From Methanobrevibacter cuticularis (GTDB lineage: Archaea > Methanobacteriota > Methanobacteria > Methanobacteriales > Methanobacteriaceae), in assembly GCF_001639285.1 (NCBI RefSeq), contig NZ_LWMW01000126.1, forward strand, positions 1 to 64,000: a stretch of DNA of 64,000 nt, given 5' to 3'. Positions 1 through 7,551 of the stretch are shown piece by piece. Position 1 is the first letter of the stretch; every line of letters begins with the position of its first letter. Under the pieces are notes generated by a model. That model made no database searches, was not told where the DNA came from, and was given only the letters and a program-made list of their open reading frames with translations. The position numbers and the translations under genes were made by a program.

Positions 1-4
1 AAAA

Positions 5-275
5 ACAATTAGTATACTATTAAACTATTAACTTTTAATTACTGGACAAACATACCTATAGTAATTACCCATATATAAATATATCCCTTCTACACACCTC
101 AATACAAAAACAAAAAGAAACCACAAACCAGAACTAATTTCATAGATTACCCCCCCCCCCCCTAAACATTTAAAGAACTTAAAACCATTCACAATAAATT
201 TAAACGCATAAAATTATCATATTCATGAAAATAAGCTATTTAACCCATCGTCTAATTTTCCACACATTTTTTCAT
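5..275 (-). promoter_or_regulatory. Adhesin promoter/leader region, copy A (gene lies off the left edge)
   Basis: This stretch is clearly homologous to 10437-10695, which lies upstream of the minus-strand adhesin at 7552-10251. Both contain, in the minus-strand direction, a G homopolymer, about 70 bp of moderately conserved sequence, a TATA box reading TTTATATATGGG, and a conserved stretch that would form the start of a long 5' leader. By analogy copy A should drive a minus-strand adhesin whose start codon is roughly 180-240 bp beyond the left edge. The homology is seen directly; the missing gene is inferred. Confidence 0.7.
150..162. repeat. Poly-C tract (13 C on plus strand, poly-G on the promoter strand)
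   Basis: Thirteen consecutive C residues stand out in an extremely AT-rich region. The matching tract in the paralogous promoter (10582-10593) has twelve. The position, about 70 bp upstream of the conserved TATA box at roughly 69-81, is the same in both copies. Confidence 0.9.
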
Positions 276-820
276 TTAAGTAAATATCACGAAAAATCTT
301 TAAAAAAATGAGTTATAATTCTATTATTTGTCTTATTTTACCCATTGTTTTATCCAAAACTAGCTAAAATCTCAAGTAGGATAATAACATCTACACAATC
401 TTCAAAGAAAAAAAATTATAGTAAAAATTCATGATCTTTAGATCTTTAATGAATAATCATCAAAAAAGCATTACTATCCAAGCACATGAACAATAATAAG
501 TGAATGAAACTAAAAAAAAAGAATATGATGTTTTATCAAAAAAATTCATGATGTTTGATTAAAGAATTATAATTTCATGTTTTTATAATAAATCTTTAAT
601 TAAAAAAATTTCTAAAAGATTTTTATAAAAAATAATGAAAAGTCGAAATCATGACAATTTTTAAGTAAAAAATATGAAAATAAATTTACATTAAAATAAA
701 TATTTTACAACACAATTATCATATCAGTATTGCAATAAAATTAAACTAATAAATTAAATATTGAATTAAAAATTATAAAAAGATTGATAAATTCTAAATT
801 AAGTAACTTTAAATGGGATA
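276..820. other. Intergenic region without recognisable gene
   Basis: This AT-rich stretch follows the promoter repeat. I see no open frame with a plausible start and ribosome binding site on either strand and no clear repeat or stable hairpin. Confidence 0.5.
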
Positions 821-1297
821 TTAAGAAGAAATAATCTCTTTTTCAATTGTTTTTTTGTCTTTTCTTCTAAAAGAGGTTACTTTAGATATTGTATTTCTAC
901 CATCAATGCCTTCAAAAGTTATGACATCTCCTAGTAATTCTAATTCTACATCATCAGCCTTTACCTTACTGATGTTTATTTCAAAATATGAAGAATTTTC
1001 AAAATTATCATTAGATTCTAAAGTATAATTAATTAATAATTTTTTATGATGAAATATTTGACTCACAGCTCTTTTTATAACAGTCACAAATAACTCTAAT
1101 AATTTATCAATAACTGGCAATTCATTTTGCCAATAATAACCTAAAACTAATTTTAATTGAATTTCATGTTCAGCTATTTTATCCCCACATTTAGCTATTA
1201 CAGTCAAAGTATTTTTATCAGCCTTTATTATTAGCATGAGTTTTTCTTCCATGTTGTATTTTATTATTTTTAATATTAATAAAATAATTGGTTTCAC
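821..1297 (-). CDS. Hypothetical protein, about 138-158 aa
   Basis: I do not recognise this protein. The longest frame opens with GTG at 1297, but no ribosome binding site precedes it. Internal ATG codons at 1252 and 1237 are alternatives; the latter has a weak GGAAG upstream and would start MLIIKADKNTLTVIAK, which looks like a beta-rich soluble domain. The sequence has no signal peptide apart from the doubtful hydrophobic extension of the longest form. The C-terminus is charged (RRKDKKTIEKE). The codon pattern and mixed composition support a real gene. No neighbour gives a functional hint. Confidence 0.55.
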   Translation of the reverse strand: MKPIILLILKIIKYNMEEKLMLIIKADKNTLTVIAKCGDKIAEHEIQLKLVLGYYWQNELPVIDKLLELFVTVIKRAVSQIFHHKKLLINYTLESNDNFENSSYFEINISKVKADDVELELLGDVITFEGIDGRNTISKVTSFRRKDKKTIEKEIISS

Positions 1298-1465
1298 GAA
1301 CTAACTATCGTTTTCTAATAAGTTCTGTGTAGCTTTATTTTCAAAGAATTTCAAACCTGTATTTAGTGAATTTACTATTATTCACAAATACGGGTGGAAA
1401 TTTAATAGCTATCTTTTTTAATTAGTAATCGTGTATTTAATCTACTCTTTAAAATCTAATATTAA

Positions 1466-1610
1466 GAAAAAATAAGGTATTGAATATAAAATTTAAGAGG
1501 AAAAAGAAAAGAATGAATTTATAAAAAAATAAGTTATCAAATATAAATAAAAAAATAAGGTATTAAATATAAAATTTAAGAGGAAAAAGAAAAGAATGAA
1601 TTTATAAAAT
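1466..1610. repeat. Direct repeat, two copies of about 60 bp
   Basis: A segment beginning near 1466 (AATAAGGTATTGAATATAAA and following) recurs from about 1550 with only one or two changes, a period of about 87 bp. The hydrophobic minus-strand frame across it (1493-1687) is a low-complexity artefact of the AT-rich repeat. Confidence 0.8.
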
Positions 1611-1795
1611 AATTTATTTTTAATGATCAGTGCAAAAAAATAGGTTATCATAAGTGTTTGATAAAAAAACAGTTTACCAGAGTCCAAAAAAAGATAAACT
1701 GCTAATTTTTATCATATGCAAGCTCAAGTTTCATATGCATCAGAAACTTACATTATACTTATTATGTTTTTCATAAGATAAAAAAGTTTCCTAAA

Positions 1796-1935
1796 GAGAG
1801 TGTCCCATAATTAAGTTTTGTATGAACAAATTTGTAAAAATCACCAAGATTTTCTTTTTTTGTTTAATTTATCTTAATAATTTCTTCAAATGTTTGTAGA
1901 TTTGTTTAGTGAAAAAGTAATTATGGGACACTCTC
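1796..1935. mobile_element. MITE-like element 1, 140 bp
   Basis: Perfect 18-bp terminal inverted repeats lie at 1796-1813 (GAGAGTGTCCCATAATTA) and 1918-1935. The element is bracketed by the 5-bp direct repeat CTAAA at 1791-1795 and 1936-1940, as expected for a target-site duplication. It is too short to encode a transposase and holds no open frame, so it would be a non-autonomous element moved in trans. The parent insertion-sequence family is not identified. Confidence 0.8.
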
Positions 1936-2237
1936 CTAAATATGAATTATCAATGGATAGTAAATTAGTAAATATAAGAATAATAAAATAAATGAAAATC
2001 CCAAAATAAAAAAACTAAATAATTTAGATATTAATCGTTTATATTTTCCTATCATTTTTCACTGCCCCCTATTCTATTTAAAACATTGAAAAAATAGCTA
2101 AAAACTTGAAAATTTTCTTGAATTGATAGTAAAACATAAATAGTAAATAAAACATACTAGTTAATAGAAAATAATTCAGGTTTAGAAAATAAAAATTTCA
2201 TAAAAGAGAAACTTTTTATCACAGGGGAGGTGAAAAA

Positions 2238-2372
2238 ATGGTTGATTTGAAAAATAAAATAAAAGATACTGTAGATAATGTTAAAAACAAAGCAAAAGAT
2301 ACTACACAAGATGTTAAAAATAAAGCTAAAGAAGAAGAACAAAAACATGAAGAAGAAGAAAAACATGAATAA
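2238..2372 (+). CDS. Small highly charged, probably helical protein, 44 aa
   Basis: An ATG at 2238 follows a near-ideal ribosome binding site (GGGGAGGTG, 2224-2232) at good spacing. The 44-residue product is almost entirely Lys, Glu, Asp, Asn and Thr, with a repeated motif of the type DxVKNKAKD/DTTQDVKNKAKE. This gives an 11-residue-like periodicity as in LEA-type or CsbD/YtxH-type stress proteins, ending in a Glu/His-rich tail (EEEQKHEEEEKHE). It has no membrane segment. A role in stress or desiccation protection is only an analogy. A hydrophobic reading frame on the opposite strand (2157-2366) is the shadow of this gene. Confidence 0.65.
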   Translation: MVDLKNKIKDTVDNVKNKAKDTTQDVKNKAKEEEQKHEEEEKHE

Positions 2373-2564
2373 ATCTTCTTTCTATTTTTTTAAATCCACT
2401 TGAATGAAATTACATTTTCTTTAAAAGTTTATTATCTTTAATGTAATATAAATCTTGTATTTTTTATCTTCAATGCAATCTAAAACTAATCTTGTATTGC
2501 CAACTTTTTTTAATATATTTAAATAGATAATGAAATGCTTTTATAATTTGTAGAAAATTTATTG

Positions 2565-2755
2565 AATTTTGAAAATAAATTAAACTCTTGATATCATTTG
2601 TTTTGATTATAACATCTTAAAATTGAGTGTTATTAAAAATACAATACTTAAACATACTTCTTAATTTAATAAATTGATTAAAATTATTAATTTAAGATTA
2701 TAATATTTTCAGATGATTAATTTATTAAAAACTTTATCAAACTAATTATATTTAG
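2565..2755. repeat. Dispersed intergenic repeat, copy 1
   Basis: This segment aligns well with 20608-20975: both have ...AAATAAATTAAACTC, a shared ATCTTAAAATTGA stretch, TAAATTGATTAAAATTATTAA, and a common right end around ACTTTATCAAA / ACCTTATCAAA. Copy 1 has one internal unit; copy 2 has about four tandem units. It contains no gene. The whole gap 2373-2985 is otherwise unremarkable AT-rich sequence. Confidence 0.7.
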
Positions 2756-2985
2756 ATTGTTAATCTTAAAATATTTTTACAATTTATAATTAAAATCACC
2801 CCCTTTATCCTTTTTAATTGAATCCTTATCATATACTATTTCTACAACTTATAATAGAAAATTATCTTTGATTTATAAATAAATAAGTTCTCATATTCGG
2901 TGAAAATTTAAATATCATAAAATAATAATGTATAACTCACCTTTTTAAACAGGGAATATTAATAAACAATAGGAGGGTATTTAAA

Positions 2986-3192
2986 ATGAATGTATTAAGT
3001 ATGTTTGGCATGGTTGTTGTTGATAATCAAAACAAAACCGTTGGCATAGTAGATGGTATTGATATTGATGAAAATAGTGGCACTATTAAAAAAGTCAAGA
3101 TGTCTTTAGATCGAGGGGTATGTTCATATTCAAAAGATTCAATAAATTTTGATCAAATATGTAAAATAGCAGAATATATAACATTGGATTAA
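2986..3192 (+). CDS. PRC-barrel domain protein, 68 aa
   Basis: This small soluble protein has the PRC-barrel pattern: a short MNVLSMFGMVVVDNQNKTVGIVDGIDIDENSGTIKKV run with the typical 'G..V.D..G..VG.V.DI.ID..TG.I' layout over residues 8-45. Family members are stand-alone beta-barrels or fusions implicated in RNA or protein binding; archaeal versions are mostly uncharacterised. A strong ribosome binding site (AGGAGGG, about 2972-2978) precedes the ATG. A second PRC-barrel gene follows 38 bp downstream, so the two probably form an operon derived by duplication. Confidence 0.75.
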   Translation: MNVLSMFGMVVVDNQNKTVGIVDGIDIDENSGTIKKVKMSLDRGVCSYSKDSINFDQICKIAEYITLD

Positions 3193-3230
3193 ATTAAAAC
3201 TCATTCTATTAAAAGTATCAAGGTGAAAAA

Positions 3231-3440
3231 ATGAAAACAACTAGTTTAATAGGTAAGGAAGTTGTTAATTCAACTGGTAAAAGTTTAGGTATAGTTGATA
3301 ATCTTGTAATTGATGAAAATACCGATCTTGTTACTGGGATAAATATAAAAGAAACAAAAGACGATGGATCATCCAAAGACCTAACACTTTTTCTTTATGA
3401 GATAAATAAGGTAGGAAACAATGTCATAGTAAAAATTTAA
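3231..3440 (+). CDS. PRC-barrel domain protein, 69 aa
   Basis: This is a paralogue of the preceding gene, with 'LIGKEVVNSTGKSLGIVDNLVIDENTDLVTGINI' matching the PRC-barrel pattern over residues 6-40. It starts at an ATG with AAGGTGA just upstream. It lacks membrane or signal sequences. Proximity and shared strand suggest co-transcription with the gene at 2986. The function is not known; a ligand- or RNA-binding barrel is what the family suggests. Confidence 0.75.
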   Translation: MKTTSLIGKEVVNSTGKSLGIVDNLVIDENTDLVTGINIKETKDDGSSKDLTLFLYEINKVGNNVIVKI

Positions 3441-3800
3441 ATTATATCAACTCTTCTTAAAAACTAAAAATTTCATTTTTATATTTTTTTTATACAATGA
3501 ATTTTATAGTGTAAAACATTATTTTTTGGAAAAATTTAATATTTTTAATTTTAATTAATATGGATGTTTTTTAAAATAAAAAAAAAATCAGAGATTTTTT
3601 AACTTTATAAAAATAAAAAATTTTTTTAAAATAAAAAGTTAAAATTTATTAAATATTGAAATAAAGTATAAATATACGATTATATTATTAAATAATCTTA
3701 ATTATTAATTTAAAATATAAATAAAAGAATATTTTGCATTAAAAAATTATAATTATTTTTCCAAAAATTTGGTACTATACTATTTTATAATATATGGAAA
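3441..3800. other. Convergent intergenic gap, no gene seen
   Basis: This AT-rich gap lies between the 3' ends of the PRC-barrel operon and the CBS-domain gene. It contains several T-runs (for example near 3481-3490 and 3588-3601) that could serve as transcription end sites for either strand. I see no gene. Confidence 0.5.
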
Positions 3801-4637
3801 TTATTTTATAATCGCTTTAATTAAATCATTAGCTCTTAGTAATCCAATTAATTCTCCTTCAATTCCAGTAATAGGTATCTGCTCGATGTTATCAACCCGC
3901 ATCTTTTTAGCACAGTCCGAAACCTTAGTTTTTGTATTGGCTGTTGATACTGTAATTGAAGAAACATCTTTAACAAGTTTATCAGAAAACTTAAGATGAT
4001 TTTTTTCAACATAAAGGACAGATGTACTATCCCAAGACCATTTATCCCCTTCAGTCCCAACAGTAGAATTATGCACACTTGTTTCTGATACAACCTCACT
4101 TTCATTAATAAAATCTGTTTCAGTGAGAATTCCACTCATTTTAGAATCATTATTTAAAGCAACAACACATTTAAGATTGTAAAGTCTCATTATCTCAAAT
4201 GCGACATTTAATGGAGTTTTTTCCCATGTCGTTGGAACACTTTTAGTCATATAATCCCCTACAGGATCTTGAATATCCATTTCAGAAATAGCTAATGCCA
4301 CTAAATCAAAAGAAGTTACTATTCCTATTAAATCCCCATCTTTAACAACAGGCATTCTTCTTATATTATTGTCAATCATTTTACGAGCTACATCTTTTAC
4401 ATCATCATTTAAATCAGCAACAACTATATCTCTTGACATTATTAGGGCGATCTGCTCTTCATCAGGATTCTCAATCAAATCAGACCTAGTTAAAATTCCA
4501 ACTAATTTCTTAGTTCCTTCTTTAGTAACAGGTAATCCTGAAACTTTTTTCTTTCTCATCAATTCCAATGCTTTTTCACGGTTTCCAGGAACAGAAACAT
4601 GAACCACTTCCTCAGAAACAATATCTTTTATTAACAT
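3801..4637 (-). CDS. Four-CBS-domain protein, 278 aa
   Basis: The protein is made of four CBS modules and little else, at about residues 1-60, 65-125, 133-190 and 218-278. Each has the diagnostic '(G/P)(L/M)PV(T/V)....L(V/I)GI(L/V)T..DL' signature, for example [23 protein letters not shown] and [24 protein letters not shown] pairs bind adenosyl nucleotides (AMP, ATP, SAM) and act as energy sensors; stand-alone archaeal versions have unknown partners. There are no membrane segments or fused enzyme domain. AGGTG lies just upstream of the ATG. It is followed on the same strand by uspA, another nucleotide-sensing stress protein, but a long repeat-filled gap separates them. Confidence 0.85.
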   Translation of the reverse strand: MLIKDIVSEEVVHVSVPGNREKALELMRKKKVSGLPVTKEGTKKLVGILTRSDLIENPDEEQIALIMSRDIVVADLNDDVKDVARKMIDNNIRRMPVVKDGDLIGIVTSFDLVALAISEMDIQDPVGDYMTKSVPTTWEKTPLNVAFEIMRLYNLKCVVALNNDSKMSGILTETDFINESEVVSETSVHNSTVGTEGDKWSWDSTSVLYVEKNHLKFSDKLVKDVSSITVSTANTKTKVSDCAKKMRVDNIEQIPITGIEGELIGLLRANDLIKAIIK

Positions 4638-4737
4638 AATAACACCTATAAATTAAAAATTTTTATAAATATGAAATTTTTTTTAAACAATAAAGTTAAC
4701 TCATAATAACACATAAATCAATATAGCAAATATTAAG

Positions 4738-4998
4738 ACACCAAATAAACTTAACTTAATAACACGTAACTACTACACCAAATAAACTTAACTTAATAAC
4801 ATGCAAGTTGGTAATTAAATAAACTTGATTACACTTAACATGAAAAATATCTCATCAAACAAACTTAATGAAAAATAGCAAAACTCCCTCATCAAATAAA
4901 CTTAAGCATTAATAGCAAAAATATCTCATCAAATCAACTTAAGCATTAATAGCAAAAATATCTCATCAAATCAACTTAAGCATTAATAACAGAAATAT
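4738..4998. repeat. Tandem repeats, about 26-bp and 37-bp units
   Basis: The gap between uspA and the CBS gene holds two repeat families. The first is a CACCAAATAAACTTAACTTA-type unit repeated around 4738-4800. The second is a roughly 37-bp unit (AAGCATTAATAGCAAAAATA and following) repeated about three times near 4900-4985. Units abut without variable spacers, so this is not a CRISPR array. Confidence 0.7.
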
Positions 4999-5030
4999 TC
5001 CAATAAATAATTAATGTATGTTGAAATTAA

Positions 5031-5462
5031 TTATTGTGCAAGCAAAACAGAACATTTTGCAGCTTTAACAACTTTTTCAGCTACACTACCCATAATGAAT
5101 TTATCAAACCCACTTTTTCCAGAGCTTCCCATAATCACGAGATCAATATTTTCTTTAGTTATGTTATCTAAAATTACTTCAGCAGGAGAACCTTCATCTA
5201 CTTTTAAAGTCATTTTAACATTACTATTTGCCTCTTCTCTAATCTTTTCAACTCTTTGAAGATTTTTTTCACTTTCTTTTTTAAGTAATTGATTAATATG
5301 AAAAATTGTATCATCAGAAGGAAGACCTATTGAAAAACTCGTTTCAACTACACTTAAAGCTATTATTTCTGCCCCACTTGCTTCTGCAATAAACAAAGCA
5401 TGTTTTTCTGCTTTTTCCGCAAATTCTGAACCATCCGTTGGTAATAATATTTTGTTATACAT
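5031..5462 (-). CDS. Universal stress protein (UspA family), 143 aa
   Basis: The sequence begins [18 protein letters not shown], the standard Usp strand 1 with its ligand Asp. Near the C-terminus it has [15 protein letters not shown], an exact match to the G-x2-G-x9-G-S/T nucleotide-binding motif, so this is an ATP-binding Usp that probably dimerises. The longest frame starts four codons earlier at 5474, but that ATG lies within the ribosome binding site (GAGGAA) that serves the ATG at 5462, so the inner start is chosen. It is cytosolic. Likely roles in stress or energy sensing are by family only. Confidence 0.9.
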   Translation of the reverse strand: MYNKILLPTDGSEFAEKAEKHALFIAEASGAEIIALSVVETSFSIGLPSDDTIFHINQLLKKESEKNLQRVEKIREEANSNVKMTLKVDEGSPAEVILDNITKENIDLVIMGSSGKSGFDKFIMGSVAEKVVKAAKCSVLLAQ

Positions 5463-5675
5463 TATATTCCTCATTGACTAAATTAAATCTTACTATGAAA
5501 TTTAAAAAATTCTAAACATTATAAAATTTAAAAATATATTTAGAAATTTAAAACATTATTACAAATATTTGTTTTTATTTCATATATAGATATATAGTCA
5601 TTATCTTTTTTGATTAAATTAAAAATATTCATAAAAATATCATTTAAAAATATTCATACTTACCATTATTAAATA

Positions 5676-5818
5676 ATAAATAAAATACCAGAATACTCAT
5701 AAATAACATATAAAAATGATAAATAAAATACCAGAATATTCATAAATAACATATAAAAATGATAAATAAAATACCAGAATATTCATAAATAATATATAAA
5801 AATGATAAATAAAATAGT
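5676..5818. repeat. Tandem repeat, 43-bp unit, about three copies
   Basis: A unit containing ATACCAGAATATTCATAAAT is repeated with the CCAG core at 5688, 5731 and 5774, a constant 43-bp period, with very few substitutions. It lies immediately 3' of the amidohydrolase gene. The rest of the gap (5475-5675) is featureless AT-rich sequence. Confidence 0.85.
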
Positions 5819-5822
5819 AGAA

Positions 5823-7055
5823 CTAATTTAATTTGTTCATTTCAACAATAGCATTTCTGTTTATCATGCATAGTATATCTTTTGTTTCTGTTCTATTAAT
5901 TAAGCTAAGATAAGGATTTTTGGAAGATTTTTTAGCTATTATCAATTCAGCATTAGCATTTTCTTTAATGGCTGATTTATTAATATTACTAATTTTATTA
6001 TTTTCTTTATTGTTTTTATTATTATTTTTATCAATCATCTGAGTAAGGATTAATGAGTCATCAACACATGCATTTGTTGTCACCATTTTTAAGATTTCTC
6101 GTGGGTCTATGTATTCCTTGAAAAATGCTCTTATAATTTTAAAAGTATATTCCAATTCTCTAAAAATATTGGGGGAATTTATCATTATATTATCAGTACC
6201 AATCAATGGTTTTATTCCTTTTTCCAACATCTTAAGAATTGGTGGAATTCCATTTGAAAATGCACCATTTGAACGAGGACAAAGAACTAAATTTTTATGA
6301 TTTTGGGCTATTAAATCTAGATCTCCATTTATGGGAGAAGTAACATGGACTAATTGATTAAATCCACAATCAATAGCTCTTTCAACTTCAGTTTTTCCTG
6401 TAGTTTCAATTGAAGCCTCTTGAAGTTTTTCATATTCCGCTGCATGAATTGAAGATATTTTCCCTTTTTTTTCACACTCAATAGCTATTAATTCACCAAT
6501 TTCATCAGTCATTTCCCCAAAACCACTTGGAGCTATTCCATCACAGTGTTTTAATAGTTTCCGAATAGCTATTTTTACTTTAGACATATTAGGATCGTCT
6601 TCATGAAAAATACTATCCCTGCCTAAAATTATCGGATTGATTGGAATATCAGAAGCAGCTTCTTTTAGAAGATTTATTCCAGCTATTCCTCCCTCCCTAT
6701 AGTCAATAAAATGAGTTGTTCCAGTTTCAAACATATGCATCATAGTTTTCTTCATAGCCATTATCAATTCATCATCAGATGCTTCTTGAAGTGCAATGTG
6801 TTTGATTCCATGAGGAGGTTTTACAATTTCCTCGATAGATTTCCCCTCACATTCATCTTTTATTATAGAATCTCCAACATGAGTATGACCATTTAAAAAA
6901 CTCGGACAAACAACACAATCAGTAGCATCTATGATTTCTCCTTCCATAACATCACTAGAAACTTCTAAAATCTTCCCATCATCGATTAAAATGTTTGTAT
7001 TTTTAGCTATTAAGTCATGACCATATAAAACTGTTCCATTAGCTATTGTTATCAT
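5823..7055 (-). CDS. Amidohydrolase (TRZ/ATZ-type cytosine/nucleoside deaminase family), 410 aa
   Basis: This is a TIM-barrel metal-dependent hydrolase. It shows NGHTHVGD (H57, H59) after a beta-sandwich N-terminus, then SIHAAE (H204), LVHVTSP (H237) and GTDN (D288), the usual metal-binding and catalytic set of the COG0402 group that deaminates or dechlorinates ring compounds. Methanogen relatives include adenosylhomocysteine/5'-deoxyadenosine deaminases, but this shorter protein is more divergent, so the substrate is open. Residues about 342-366 form an Asn/Lys-rich low-complexity insert (NNNKNNKENN) not expected in the fold. Only a weak ribosome binding site precedes the ATG. Confidence 0.75.
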   Translation of the reverse strand: MITIANGTVLYGHDLIAKNTNILIDDGKILEVSSDVMEGEIIDATDCVVCPSFLNGHTHVGDSIIKDECEGKSIEEIVKPPHGIKHIALQEASDDELIMAMKKTMMHMFETGTTHFIDYREGGIAGINLLKEAASDIPINPIILGRDSIFHEDDPNMSKVKIAIRKLLKHCDGIAPSGFGEMTDEIGELIAIECEKKGKISSIHAAEYEKLQEASIETTGKTEVERAIDCGFNQLVHVTSPINGDLDLIAQNHKNLVLCPRSNGAFSNGIPPILKMLEKGIKPLIGTDNIMINSPNIFRELEYTFKIIRAFFKEYIDPREILKMVTTNACVDDSLILTQMIDKNNNKNNKENNKISNINKSAIKENANAELIIAKKSSKNPYLSLINRTETKDILCMINRNAIVEMNKLN

Positions 7056-7551
7056 TGAATATATTTATGAATCAACTGGTATTTAATTTTAAGTAAAAAA
7101 ATTTGATAATGAAAAAATTTGATAAAGAAGATGAAAAAATTACTATATAGTTTATTACCTAATTTTTTTCTAAATATTCTTCTTCTCAGTTTTTGAAATA
7201 AGATTTTCTATCTACTTCTTCGTGAAATCTATTCTTAAATATTAATAGTATTTAGAAAGTTCTAAATCACTTTTTTCAAAAATGATTTTTTTGGTTTCAG
7301 CACCACCCTGATTTTTTTAGCACTTTCAAAATTTTAATAAAAATTATTCTTATATAATATTATAAATTTCCTATAATCAGTGAATTTGGATTATTTTTTG
7401 TATAATGAAATTTATTAATGTTTTAATAAGATGAAAATGAATAAATGTTAATTAAATTATGAAATAAAGGAAAAAAAGAATGTTTGGAAAGAATATTATA
7501 TTAATTAATTTCTTTCCAAAAAAATAGATAACACAAAAACAATTTATTTTT
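7056..7551. other. Intergenic gap, no gene seen
   Basis: This T-rich stretch separates the amidohydrolase from the downstream end of the adhesin gene. The only GC-richer patch is around 7298-7311 (TCAGCACCACCCTG), which has no recognisable partner. I see no gene or repeat. Confidence 0.45.

Noticed and set aside
1493-1687. Hydrophobic 64-codon minus-strand frame
   Set aside because: Phe/Leu/Tyr runs result from poly-A/T-rich direct repeats; no proper initiation site.
2157-2366. Phe-rich minus-strand frame
   Set aside because: It is antisense to the better supported 44-aa charged gene at 2238-2372.
3848-4135. Overlapping 95-codon minus-strand frame in the CBS gene
   Set aside because: Out-of-frame shadow of the four-CBS protein, which explains the region completely.
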